NCBI RefSeq assembly: GCF_963422355.1
Contig: NC_085090.1
Span: 2,587,729-2,651,728 of the forward strand
Direction of reading: 5' to 3'
DNA: 64,000 bases
From: Corticium candelabrum
Taxonomy: Eukaryota > Porifera > Homoscleromorpha > Homosclerophorida > Plakinidae
How positions within the stretch are numbered: position 1 is the first letter of the stretch; every line of letters starts with the position of its first letter. The position numbers were made by a program, and so were the translations under genes. This document shows positions 22,310-32,610 of this stretch, piece after piece. A model generated the notes under the pieces. It ran no database searches. It saw only the letters and a program-made list of their open reading frames with translations, and was not told the DNA's origin.

Positions 22310-23025
22310 CGATTGTTGAACGGAGACTGGCTGCAGGACATGCACATTTCTGCAGCAGAACAGTAGCTAAAAAGCAATTGGAAAACATAGGAGGATTGAA
22401 TTAGCCTTTATCGCACCTCAAGCAGCGGAATTGAGCCAGCTAGTGTACGTAGGTGCAATACGAATTCATTATAACAAGCCTACATAGGGTAGCGACAGCA
22501 GCAGAAATACTAGGAAATACCGTACACCTTTATGACAGTTTAGCAACAAGTCGAATAGTCCTGCCTCTTCATCGCCAGATCGCTGATCTGTATAGAGTAC
22601 TTGCCGAAGACGATGGAGATACTAGAGTGACTATCAGCCGTTAACAACAAAGGCTAGGTCAAGGAAACTGTGGCCTATTTGCAATTGCTTGTGCAACTGC
22701 CGTTGCCTATGGTTTGGAGACTCCGGCTATCACATTCTGTGAGAGATCTATGCGAAAGCATTTGCATAAGTGTCTAGAGACAGGAAAAATGACTCCTTTT
22801 CCGGAAGAACGTCATCCCGTATCTAGGAGAACAGCAGCGGTGACCATTGGAATCAGCATTCACTGCCACTGTTATTTGTACCAACCTGGTAAGGAAATGG
22901 TGCAATATGACACGTGTTTCAACTGGTTCCACCTGGCTTGCCTTTATCCGTCTAAAGAAAGCGAGGTAATCAAGCAACAACCAAAATGGTATTGCAAAGA
23001 CTGTCAGGAGAGACTTACAAATTAA
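22310..23025 (+). pseudogene. Ulp1-like cysteine protease with C-terminal PHD finger, decayed
   Basis: GDWLQDMHISAAEQ (about 22325) is the start of a Ulp1/C48 domain. HRVATAAEILGNTVHLYDSL (from about 22485) holds the catalytic His region, and GQGNCGLFAIACATAVAYG (from about 22657) holds the catalytic Cys. RKHLHKCLETGKMTPFP links to a PHD finger with C-x-C, Y-x-x-C, HLAC and WYCKDC (22850-23010). The Trp usually next to the catalytic His is Arg here, a TAA stop sits at 22642-22644, and frameshifts occur upstream. Ulp1-plus-PHD proteins of this type are repeat-borne in invertebrates. No associated transposase was seen. Confidence 0.7.
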
Positions 23026-23029
23026 GCTT

Positions 23030-23740
23030 TGCTAAGTTTTCTTCAAAGTCTAAAAAGGTATTCCTGCTAAGTTAGATTGCCATAGCTTGTTTGGAACCGC
23101 ATGGTGTTATTTATGTAATGCTGTAGCTCTTTGCTGCTAGATGCTGTCGCATTTTCTTTTTGCCGCTCGTGTTTGACGCTCTTGTTTTCAGTTGAGTTAA
23201 TAGTTGTTAAGTATAATAAACTACTTGTAGCACAGCCTAGCCTAACCTCGACTGAGCAAATTAGGTAGTCTCTAGGTTGGATGCCTTGCATACGCTGATC
23301 AGCACTTCTTTCGCCAACACCGTATGGCATGCAGAGAATGCTGGATACCTGCTCCATATTTGCCGATGAAAATGGTCTGGTTTTCAACTGTAGAAAAATG
23401 TATATACATTTTTTGTTAAAAGACATTTGTCATTGGTAGATCCGAAACTGACATTGAATGTGTTGCCGTTCGAAACGTCTATATAAATCACTAGGGCAAT
23501 AATAATGAATTCATTCCGGCAATATTTAGTCTCTGTGGAAGCAAGGATTAGAAAATTCTTTGGTGGAATTAATACAGCTTTGAACGTGTCTACTGTGGCG
23601 GTGTAGACTCGAGTCAGTCTCTCCCCGCCTTCGTCATTCCCCGGATTGTCAATCCTCGCCGGGAAGAGCTGGTTTCAGACCGCCTTCTTCCGGTGCAATT
23701 AACTTTGAAGAGGTCATACCTTCTAACAGACAGGGTTACA
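23030..23740. other. No gene seen
   Basis: No supported reading frame. GC content rises near 23600-23700 (TCCCCGCC-type stretches) without coding signal. Confidence 0.5.
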
Positions 23741-23764
23741 TAAACGGATCCCGGGATCCGTTTA
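23741..23764. repeat. 24-bp perfect palindrome at the start of a tandem repeat
   Basis: The 24 bases starting TAAACGGATCCC are identical to their reverse complement. The right half opens the first 156-bp repeat unit. Confidence 0.95.
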
Positions 23765-24062
23765 GTGGTCGCTGCTTGTATCATAATATCGTGATTTGTT
23801 AGTAAGTGGTATCCAATTCTTCTGCAGTGTAAATACGTATGCCGTGCCTGTTGCTAGGCCATACAGTGTCTAGTCTACCGCAAAACAAGAGGTTTTCAAG
23901 GAAACGGGAGGATCCGTTTAATGGTCGCTGCTTGTATCATAATATCGTGATTTGTTAGTAAGTGGTATCCATTTCTTCTACAGTGTAAATACGAATGCCG
24001 TGCCTGTTGCAACGCGATAGTGTCCAGTCTACTGCAAAACAACAGGTTTTCAAGAAAACGGG
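23754..24062. repeat. Two tandem copies of a 156-bp unit
   Basis: Unit 1 starts at 23754 and unit 2 at 23910, both with GGATCCGTTTA, and both run to a GTTTTCAAG-AAACGGG stretch. The copies are about 90 percent identical by eye. No coding content. Confidence 0.9.
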
Positions 24063-24860
24063 GCGTCAAAACATTCCGTTCTTTACTAGGTAGCTAACGA
24101 CCACGCGTGCTAGTTGTTAGTTCAGTCGAGCAGCCTAGAGATCTCTCCACTCTAGTGTACAGTGTTCCGTCGGTGATCAATCCCAGTGTAGGGCGCAATT
24201 GACCATGCAGACCAAAGAGCAGTCCGTTGGTGTCACTACAGCTTTACTTCACGAATGGTAATTATTATTGTAGACGCACTGATCGAATCCGTCACTAGGC
24301 ATTGAGATCTCAAACGCACAACTTACGCAGGTTTGAAAATCATTAAGAGATCGGCACGCAGTCTGAAGGTTCGTTGACAAACGACGTCCAGGCAGAAGTA
24401 AGAATACTGTGAGAGGCAACAGCGACTGAACCCGGAGAGACAACTTCGTGAATTAGCTCAACAAAACGAAACGCAGTTTACAGACCATCAGATATAGTTA
24501 GAGACGTCTAGATTATTTCTATAAACTTCCTACATGTACAGGCTGTCAGAGCTACGAAATATACCTGCTCTTTCACGATTTCTCAATGACTGAGGCATCC
24601 GGCTCGAGACCTCCGGGAAACAAAATAGGCAATTAGCTATAACTACCTAGATAATCTGCATCTCATTATGTGACCATGAAACCGCATACATGGCGTAAAA
24701 TTCCTAAGAGTTGTCTGAAACCAGTCTCGCTGCGGTGAGGATTGAACATCCGGGAATGACAAAAACGCGGCGAGACTGGTCGAGTCTAGTGGCGGTGTAC
24801 TTCAATCAGATGCATCGAGAATCTAGTCTAGGTCGTCAAATGAAGACTACAGCAGACCAA
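24063..24860. other. No gene seen
   Basis: No recognisable coding or repeat structure up to the hAT derivative. Small open frames at 24249-24443 (minus) and 24711-24953 (plus) carry no known motif. Confidence 0.5.
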
Positions 24861-24863
24861 GGC

Positions 24864-25378
24864 CAGGGATGTCGTTGCTATGGAGATGGGGCCACATGTG
24901 GCCCCAGCCAACAAAAATGTGGCCCCAGGAGCAAAGCAACTGCTAATAATTAATATTTCTAATTATACAGTACTTTGAATTTTGTAAGTTATTAAACCAT
25001 AGTTTTGTGCGAGAACTACTGTGAAATAGGCAAGTTGGCCCTTATCCTGTATTCCTTAGCGCCGGATAGCGTTGAAGCTGAACGTGGATTTAGCTTGATG
25101 AATATAACAAAGAATTGTTCTCGCAATAGGCTTGGTCAACGTACGATAAACGCGATTATGGCGATAGCTTCAGACAGTAGAGGAATGGACACATTTCCTT
25201 TTGATAAGGTGCTGAATAATAATGTCCTTTAGTGATGCTTATTGTTGAAATAGAAAACTGATTACATTGCCATTGATATTAATTTGAATTGTCTTTAATA
25301 TTGATATTAACAGTGGCACCGAAAACGCTATTGGGGCCACATTTTTGGCACCGGGCAAAAATTGGACCGGCATCCCTG
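24864..25378 (+). mobile_element. Small hAT deletion derivative
   Basis: A 515-bp unit with short inverted ends CAGGGATG and CATCCCTG, flanked by AAGGC at 24859-24863 and 25379-25383, a 5-bp target duplication like that of the hAT at 7.8 kb. Subterminal GGGGCCACAT repeats occur at both ends, including an 18-bp palindrome at 24888-24905. Inside is only the 3' end of a transposase. Confidence 0.75.
25005..25232 (+). pseudogene. hAT transposase C-terminal (dimerisation) fragment
   Basis: Reads LILYSLAPDSVEAERGFSLM followed by RNRLGQRTINAIMAI, the pattern of the hAT C-terminal dimerisation domain (V-x-x-E-R-x-F-S-x-x-N, then R-N-R-L). It ends with a stop shortly before the right end of the 515-bp element. 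The catalytic core is deleted. Confidence 0.7.
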
Positions 25379-25383
25379 AAGGC

Positions 25384-26045
25384 TAGTTTGTAATGGCTTT
25401 CTAAGTATGCAGGCGGATAGCTGTACTGTACAGAAACACGCGCCGCTTCGCGGTTAACACTCGCATTGGGACATTTGCCGTACTGTACAATGCTTACGCC
25501 AGCAGCATACGTTGACAAACTGTTCATATCCCGGATAATAAAACGGAAACCATCTCAGGATTCCGACAGAGTACAGGCATGGAGTTTATAACGTGAGGAA
25601 GTGGAGACAATGGTAAATCCTGTGGGTCGAAATAGGGTAGCTATAGTTTTAGTAGCAAGAAACGGACAACTTCCGCAATCTGGTTGAAACCCCACCTTGT
25701 TTTGACAATGAGGTGGTATGCGTTTAATCACTAATTCAATTAGCTATCACCATTGTCTTTCCTGCTCTGTCTAGCGTAATATCCATTGGGTCAGCGGTAA
25801 TGTGTTGGATACTCTTGGTTGCATGGCATTGTGAAGTACGGAATTCCACACTGTATGCTTGCACTAGACTCGTACCCAGTCCTCTCCTCACACGCACTCA
25901 ACAATGACGGCACACCACTAAACACGACGATTGATATCAACATGACGTCACAGACTAAAAAAATTTGACGACCTACAATTCTTGGAAACTCGTCAATTAA
26001 TTACCAACTAGTTGGACCAATTATTCGAGCACTGTACTCAAAATA
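25384..26045. other. No gene seen
   Basis: No supported coding sequence. Ends where similarity to segment copy B begins. Confidence 0.5.
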
Positions 26046-26300
26046 ACACCTTCGAAAAGTTACAATGTTGTAAAAACCGGATTGGATCTCCATAAGAAAC
26101 GATAAGAGCGTTCTTAGAAAACGGTTGGACGTCCAGAGACGCTAAATTACTTACACGTACCCACCATCATCATAACCCACCATCACACACCCCACACTAT
26201 ACCTACAAAGTTTATATAGTCCCTTCTAACACTAACAAAGCTAAAAGGAAAGTTCACACGACGCCGAGCCTGGTAAAATGGCATAAAACGCGGAGTAGCA

Positions 26301-26500
26301 NNNNNNNNNNNNNNNNNNNNNNNNNNNNNNNNNNNNNNNNNNNNNNNNNNNNNNNNNNNNNNNNNNNNNNNNNNNNNNNNNNNNNNNNNNNNNNNNNNNN
26401 NNNNNNNNNNNNNNNNNNNNNNNNNNNNNNNNNNNNNNNNNNNNNNNNNNNNNNNNNNNNNNNNNNNNNNNNNNNNNNNNNNNNNNNNNNNNNNNNNNNN
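26301..26500. other. Assembly gap of 200 N, probably artificial length
   Basis: The gap sits between ...GTAGCA and TCGTACCGTGG. In copy B the same site (about 48760) reads TTAGCATCGTGCTGTGG with nothing between AGCA and TCGT. The true missing length is therefore probably near zero. Confidence 0.75.
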
Positions 26501-27930
26501 TCGTACCGTGGATGCCGCCATTTTACAAGTTTTCGTAAAGCCCGGATTAGACGTGGCTTCCCGGATGTAGCTACAGAAAGGATACCTGTGTAATGCTAGT
26601 AAATACATTGATTTACCCAATTGATTAACATAGCAACGCTTAGTTGTATTACACGTTTCTGTCATTTGCTTGACTATCGAGTGATTGCTGTAGACACTGC
26701 TCTAGGGGTAATGGTATTTAGATTAGTAACAGTAGTTGCATCATATTACTACTACAGTGTATGACTAACGCATTTAAATACATGTTATACAATACTAACT
26801 AGTATAGTAAAAATATTATAAGTCTAATCATTAACCTACCCATGCAAGATTATGACCTGAGAATGGATTTTATTTCAAGAATACATTATTACTTTCCTAA
26901 CTCTATTAGAATAAATTAAAACATTGTCGAATCTAACATGTGCTGAATACATTATTGCTTTTCTAACTCTATTAGAAGAAATTAAAGCATTGTCGAATCT
27001 AACATGTGTTGATAACTGACACAGATGTGTGACGTAAATTTATAATAACTGTATAAGTGGCAGCGACGCAACGGCAGTGGTGTCATTGCAACTAGTTAAT
27101 TATTCCGACAAATTTGAGGTATCATTTCTTTCAGTGGATTTAAAGTTGTAGTAATCATGCATTTGCACAAAGGCATTAGTCTTTCTAATACCTTCTATGT
27201 CTTCCTGTAAAGAGAAGCATGTAGCATAATGAAGTTGTAATATTGAGCAACAAAGTAACATGTTGTATCCCTTGCCAATTCTGTTACTTAGAATGTGCAT
27301 GTTTAAGCGCTGAACGTTGAGATCTTGTAGCAATTGACAATTACAGAGTATGAAATTTGTGCAGTAAAATAGTTTATGTAGAGTGCATTGGTATTTCATT
27401 GAAACTAGTATTAAAATTAACTAAGTCAGATGGTTATCTTATAGACACGCAGCCATTTAACTTAATGCATAGTGGTATGTTCTTCTTTTCTTCTAAGTTG
27501 GTCGTTTGGTATCGTACTTTTAGAAATAGCCCCTCTTAATTGGTATTATTCAGCATTTGAGGATACAGGGAAGTGGTCCTGAAGTCACGACCCTATGCTC
27601 TTCAATGACACGCCCACCACAGCAAAAACATTAAATGAATTTTGTTTGTTGTGTTATTAAGTGAACTTCCCTAATGGTTTGATAGACGGTTAGTTAATTC
27701 GTTTAATTGTAAACTTATATGCCTATTATAATCTAATGAATATGCTAAGAAATTATCTCTAATACAGATTGAAATGAATTTACTTGTTTCGTAAACAGAT
27801 TCAGCTGCTATAGGAAGTAGCTATAATGATACAACTAAAACCCCTCTTTCAAAAATTCTATTTTTCTGCCTGTATCAAATAATTACTACTGGGAATTTAC
27901 GATCTAGCGCGCACTGGGCGATCTTTTTAG

Positions 27931-28959
27931 CAGGCGATCTTTTGGAAATCGTTCTCATTTGGTACCGGGATGGTAACAAAACCGTGGTCAGTGTGCAACC
28001 GAAGTTAAACTTTGTCTGTAAGAAGAGCGAAAATGAAAAAGTTCGAAGCACTGTCAGCCTTGCGTGTAGAGTAAGCTACAGGGTAGACGTTGACGTGCTA
28101 AATATTGAAAATATTGAAGAATGCGGTTTAACACAGTTAGACAGAGTTGACTCCATCCCGGAACGTAGCGCACGCATCGAAAAGAAGTGTATATGCGTAG
28201 CCCTGCCACCGCCACCGTGTCATTGCGCTCATATATATGCATGTACTGTCTCTTCAACAAACTTATGTAAAAACTATTGCAGGTACTCTCAGCTAGTTGT
28301 CAGATTACATCAATTAACAGATGTAATTATAGGATAGTACAGTACAATGTTTTCAGAAGCTGTCAGATGATATTTTATAATTATTCTAGAATACGTTTTC
28401 AACTTCTCCAACACTGTAATATATAATATAATTACTACTGAATGTATACACTACTATAGCTGTCCTATGCTGTCATCAAATGCTTCTATTTCTAGGCACA
28501 AAAATGTTCACACTTTAAAGAACTAGAAGAGCCAGAGATCACCACTAGAAAAGCCGGTGAAGATTCAAGTCAAACGGTTTTTGTTGGAGATCCCCATTTA
28601 CAAATCAAAGCAGACAAGCTAGCACTAGCATCCGCGACACTAAAATCAGGAAGACGAAACCAGTTAGCGCTCAGCTTATTGGACATTTTATTTACCCCGG
28701 ATGTCTTGGCTAATTCAACTGTGAATGGATCCAAAGGTGGAAAATGGCTCTACACAGCACAGCCATTGAAGCCATACGAAGTAAGATAATTAAAACTGCT
28801 ATAGTTTAAATGAGTATAGTAATGCTTCTGTCTATAGGTCACTGTTTGTTCAAATTTCCGCTCAAAAAAGATGAGTCTCCCAAAGAAGTGTGGCAAAAGA
28901 TGTCAAAATCTATCACAGACAAGTGTTTATCGATTAGCAAAAACATAAAATCTGTGTAG
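27931..28959 (+). CDS. BEN-domain protein, three exons seen, 5' end not found
   Basis: Exon 27931-28070 follows a TTTTTAG acceptor and ends at AGA|GTAAGC. It encodes LIWYRDGNKTVVSVQPKLNF, similar to the segment preceding BEN domains in some invertebrate proteins. Exon 28496-28780 (acceptor TTTCTAG, donor GAA|GTAAGA) is in phase with it and gives FVGDPHLQIK and RNQLALSLLDILFTPDVLA, the BEN core. The last exon, 28838-28959, gives GHCLFKFPLKKDESPKEVWQ and ends ISKNIKSV with a stop. Its productive frame does not match the phase of the previous exon as annotated, so either an alternative splice site is used or a one-base lesion is present. BEN domains bind DNA and act in chromatin repression. The gene lies in the part of copy A that copy B lacks. 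It could be a host gene or repeat-borne. Confidence 0.55.
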
Positions 28960-29102
28960 TATGACTGATTACTACAGAAATCTAGATGGCTGATAGACAT
29001 GCATGAATGGTATGAAAGTATATAAAGTTGTGTTGTACGTGTTACGCTGATTTCGTTACGTTGCTGTATTTTATCTGCCTCGGATAGGTTAGAGGATGCA
29101 GC

Positions 29103-29293
29103 AAATGCGTTGTATAGCTGTTAGAAAAACCATTTTTAATTACACTTTGCAGATTGTTTCCTACACGGAAAAGTCACCTACAGTAATCGTCGTAACAGGA
29201 AATGCGTTGTTTTGCTGTTAGAAAAACCATTTTCAATAACACTTTGCAGATTGTTTCCTACACGGAAATGTCACCTACAGTAATCGTCGTAAA
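29103..29293. repeat. Two tandem copies of a 97-bp unit
   Basis: AAATGCGTTG starts at 29103 and again at 29200. Both units run through TAGAAAAACCATTTT and CCTACACGGAAA to ATCGTCGTAA with few mismatches. Confidence 0.9.
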
Positions 29294-29331
29294 TTCGTTG
29301 CGAATGAGTCGCGTAACGTCGCGAAAATGTT

Positions 29332-29463
29332 GTGAATTAGTCGCGTAACCACTGCGAATTAGTCGCGTAACCACTGCGAATTAGTCGCGTAACCACTGCG
29401 AATTAGTCGCGTAACCACTGCGAATTAGTCGCGTATCCGCTGTGATTATGCCGCGTGGCCGCT
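29332..29463. repeat. 22-bp minisatellite, six units
   Basis: Six head-to-tail units of GCGAATTAGTCGCGTAACCACT type (22 bp), with the middle ones identical and the last two degenerate. Similar GCGAAT/GTCGCG words continue on both sides. Confidence 0.95.
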
Positions 29464-29559
29464 GTGAATTCGCTACCAAAATCAGAAGAGGATCCGCGGC
29501 GAGTCGCGACAGGACTGCCGCGAATCCGAAGCGGAATTTTCTCTTGAAAAAATATAGCC

Positions 29560-30780
29560 TCTGAGAGCCAAAACAGTTTTGCTTTACTTCATCCTTTTTC
29601 ATATCCGAGGACACGACAGTCACCATCACCCTCAGTGAGCTCAAGCTGCTTATGGCTGATACGGCCAGAGAAGCAGTTCGAGTCGAGTTGGCAGCCGTTC
29701 CGTTGCAGCATCCTCAGCGTCAGTCGAATCGTGCTATGGAAGAGCAAGCAGGTTAAAAGAACACGCATTCGCATGTTGCGATGTTTGTCGTTCCCCTGGA
29801 TTGAGTGTCCGCTAGACCTTTCTTCACCCTTTTCTTTCTTTCTTTTCTTCTCCGCATGCTCAACAACGCAAAATACTTTTCTTTGATTTCATGGGGTTTC
29901 GGCTACTGCGCTGGTTTGTTCATGTTTTCTGTTTTCTTTCGTTGTGGTCTTTTTCGTTGTTGGGTGGCCAAACGAGATCTCCCGCCAGCCGTCACCTTCG
30001 GCGTTGGAGCGTTAATTGTGACGCCGCCTAGAGGCACCTGGAGGCACATGTTGTGTAGAGCGTGACCTTCTGGCGCGGTCGTGTGGCATCTGCCATATGT
30101 TACGAATGCTGTTTGCGGGATGCTGGCGCCTGGTGCGGGCACTTGGAACATGTCAAGTGTCTTTGGCGTGCCGTTGCTCAGGCGTTACTTCTTGTGTGGT
30201 CCGACGGGGGCTTTCTGAGAGGCGCTTGTTACATGTCGTTTTTCAGGCGATATCTCCTGTATTAGCTCTCTGCGTGGTCAGCTGGAAGCACTCAATAACT
30301 GCTTTAGGACGGCAACATAGCGTCACTTCTTCCGTCGGTCAATCTGGAACATCGACTGAGTAGCTAGTTAACATGTGCCTTAAACAGTAGCCACGTTACG
30401 GTATTGGTCATATTTACACGCCACTTGCTTGTCGTATCCAGTGCATGTCGGTCCGTGAGTTCATATCGCTTGGTCCACGCTCTCGCTTACCTGGTCCATG
30501 GGACTGTCGGCTGTGCAACTCATTCAGATTACTTATAGCGGTAAGGGCATCTGGTAAATACTGGCGTTTTCGACAGGCGTGTAGCCTTTTTTTGTTTTCT
30601 GCTGTCTCCCACACATTAATTGCTCCTCATGCCGATAATTGTGGCAGTCTTGCGCGCTGCTGTCACTTAGGCGCGGTCCCTCTAACGGGTTTCTACTCAT
30701 CGGTGGCAGCTTTCTGTCTTGCGTTGTGTCAGTGGCATCTGTGTGTGGCAGCGCTGATAAGCTAATGTGCGTCTGCGTAA
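29560..30780. other. Open frames without recognised function
   Basis: Several frames of 60-106 codons lie here, for example 29635-29886 and 30445-30765 plus. A stretch near 29640-29750 (LKLLMADTAREAVRVELAAV) looks like protein-coding relic sequence upstream of the DIRS-like fragment, but I cannot name it. Confidence 0.3.
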
Positions 30781-30834
30781 GTAAAAGCGCACCCAGGGTG
30801 CTCACGTATTAACGCCGAGGCTTTATTGATATTT

Positions 30835-31132
30835 TAGATCAAATTTTGGCTGCCCTGCCTGCCGCGTCAGCGCTGCAAGAGGTCAACATTTTTAGCCAAG
30901 GCGAGACTTCGGACTCACCTTTGACCCTCAGGCGCCAGATTTGATTGCTGTTGAGTTATATATCGTTGACGAAGGCACGGTACCTATTCCGGCACGTTTC
31001 GATCGCCAGATCCAAGCACTAGAGTACGTGGATTTTGGCGAACTCTTACCTGACAACTTGGAGATACTCAGACGTATGCAAAGTTCACAAGCGGGCAAAG
31101 GTAAAGCGTCCAGCCGTCGTCGTCTAGGCTAG
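30835..31132 (+). pseudogene. Fragment resembling a DIRS-type ORF1 (Gag-like) protein
   Basis: Readable residues LIAVELYIVDEGTVPIPARF followed by QIQALEYVDFGELLPDNLE and an SSRRRLG end. I recall this segment from sponge and coral ORFs located next to tyrosine-recombinase or RT genes of DIRS-like elements. The remainder is missing, since copy-A backbone resumes at about 31652. The family assignment is from memory. Confidence 0.4.
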
Positions 31133-31139
31133 GAACAGC

Positions 31140-31650
31140 AGCGGGACGGATTTGCTCCTCTATGATGCAAGGTTCTAGCAGCTAGCGGCGGACAATCAAT
31201 CGCTCTCGTAGAGTCAACTCCACCCCTCGCTTTATGCGTCAACCATTCTGGCCATGCACCAGGCAATCATCGATGGCACTGCGCTTCTCAGCGTCTGAAG
31301 GATAGGCGAGGCATTCCACTCCGTCATTTAAACAGGAGGAGAAATCAATGAGTTTGCGTAACAATATAAACCCTTGTTTTACTACTGTTGCTGCGTAATG
31401 TAGACAGCAGAAAGAGGCAGCAATTCCATTTTATGTGCATGACCGACGATTGAACCATGTGCTTGAATGCGACTCAGCTTCCCGAGCCCTTGAGCTAAAT
31501 AAATTTCCAAGCGCAGACATTTTATTTTCGTTGATAGACCTTCTATCTTGTGCACCGGCACAGGAGCGCATCTGTGTGCAAGTGTTTAGCGGTATAGCTA
31601 GGTTGCATGAACACTGCAGTTCATATAGGCAAAAAATTGGATTAGTAGCA
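31140..31650. other. No gene seen in copy-A-specific DNA
   Basis: A 92-codon open frame at 31435-31713 crosses into the shared backbone and shows no known motif. Confidence 0.4.
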
Positions 31651-32610
31651 GTGAATACTAATGCTCACACACCGGTTGATCACGATCCACAACAAGGCGG
31701 CTGCCAAAACTGAAAATATCTCGGGAACAGTCTTAGGCCAAAAGACAACGCGGTCCAGACGCACTTTACTTTGCCAGCGGATTCAAAGAAGTTGCCTGTC
31801 GGACGGGTAAACTGGGATGTGAGGGTAAACGCTTTGAATGTCCAGTTTGGCTAGCAGAGCGCCTTTGCCCAGCTCAAGCATATCTTGAGATACGATGTCG
31901 TGTCGGCGTTGGTATAAGACAGCTAAGCGTACACACTTTCTGTCGATACCTTCGTGACAACAAGTCGACCAAAACCGCTTTCAGAATGACTCCCAGTGGG
32001 CTAAATTGTACGACAACCGACTGCAATTGCATCAGGCACGCCAGGCGAAAAGCTTTACACTCTTTTTGCACGTAATTGTCGACGACATTAATTGGTATTG
32101 GCCGCAGCAGACGGCATGTTACGACGAGATTGTCTGCAAGTTGCTTAATTGAGAGTGACCGAAACCGATGTCAAAAGTGTTATATCCAAACCATCCAAGA
32201 AGAAATATCGGAAGGAAGTGTCCTGGTGTGTAGCAATCTCGCGAGAACAAGCACTTACCGCCAAGAAAAACCCAGAGATCCCTATCTACCGGAGCGTGAG
32301 CTTCGGGGGGGGGACGACAGTTCTCCAATATTGCAAAGTCTTTTATATAGCGGACTTGCCGTTGAAAACGTTGCAGACGAATAAACTTTGGACGGACCAA
32401 ATCCATAGCGAGCACAACAACGTGAAAAACCGCCGCGACCGAAACACAAATGTACCAGTTTAGTGAACAAGGACCAACGAGTTGACACATAACGATAGCA
32501 AGAAAAGATAGCTTAGGTTATTAAGGGGTCTTCATTGGAAACCGTTGAACCTCACCTGGATCCACATAAGAGCATCAAATTCTGTGTTGATCATAGCAGT
32601 CGCTGTTATA

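Noticed and set aside
29332..29463. Regular 22-bp repeats resembling a CRISPR array
   Set aside because: Units are head-to-tail with no spacers, the DNA is eukaryotic and no cas genes are present; it is a minisatellite.
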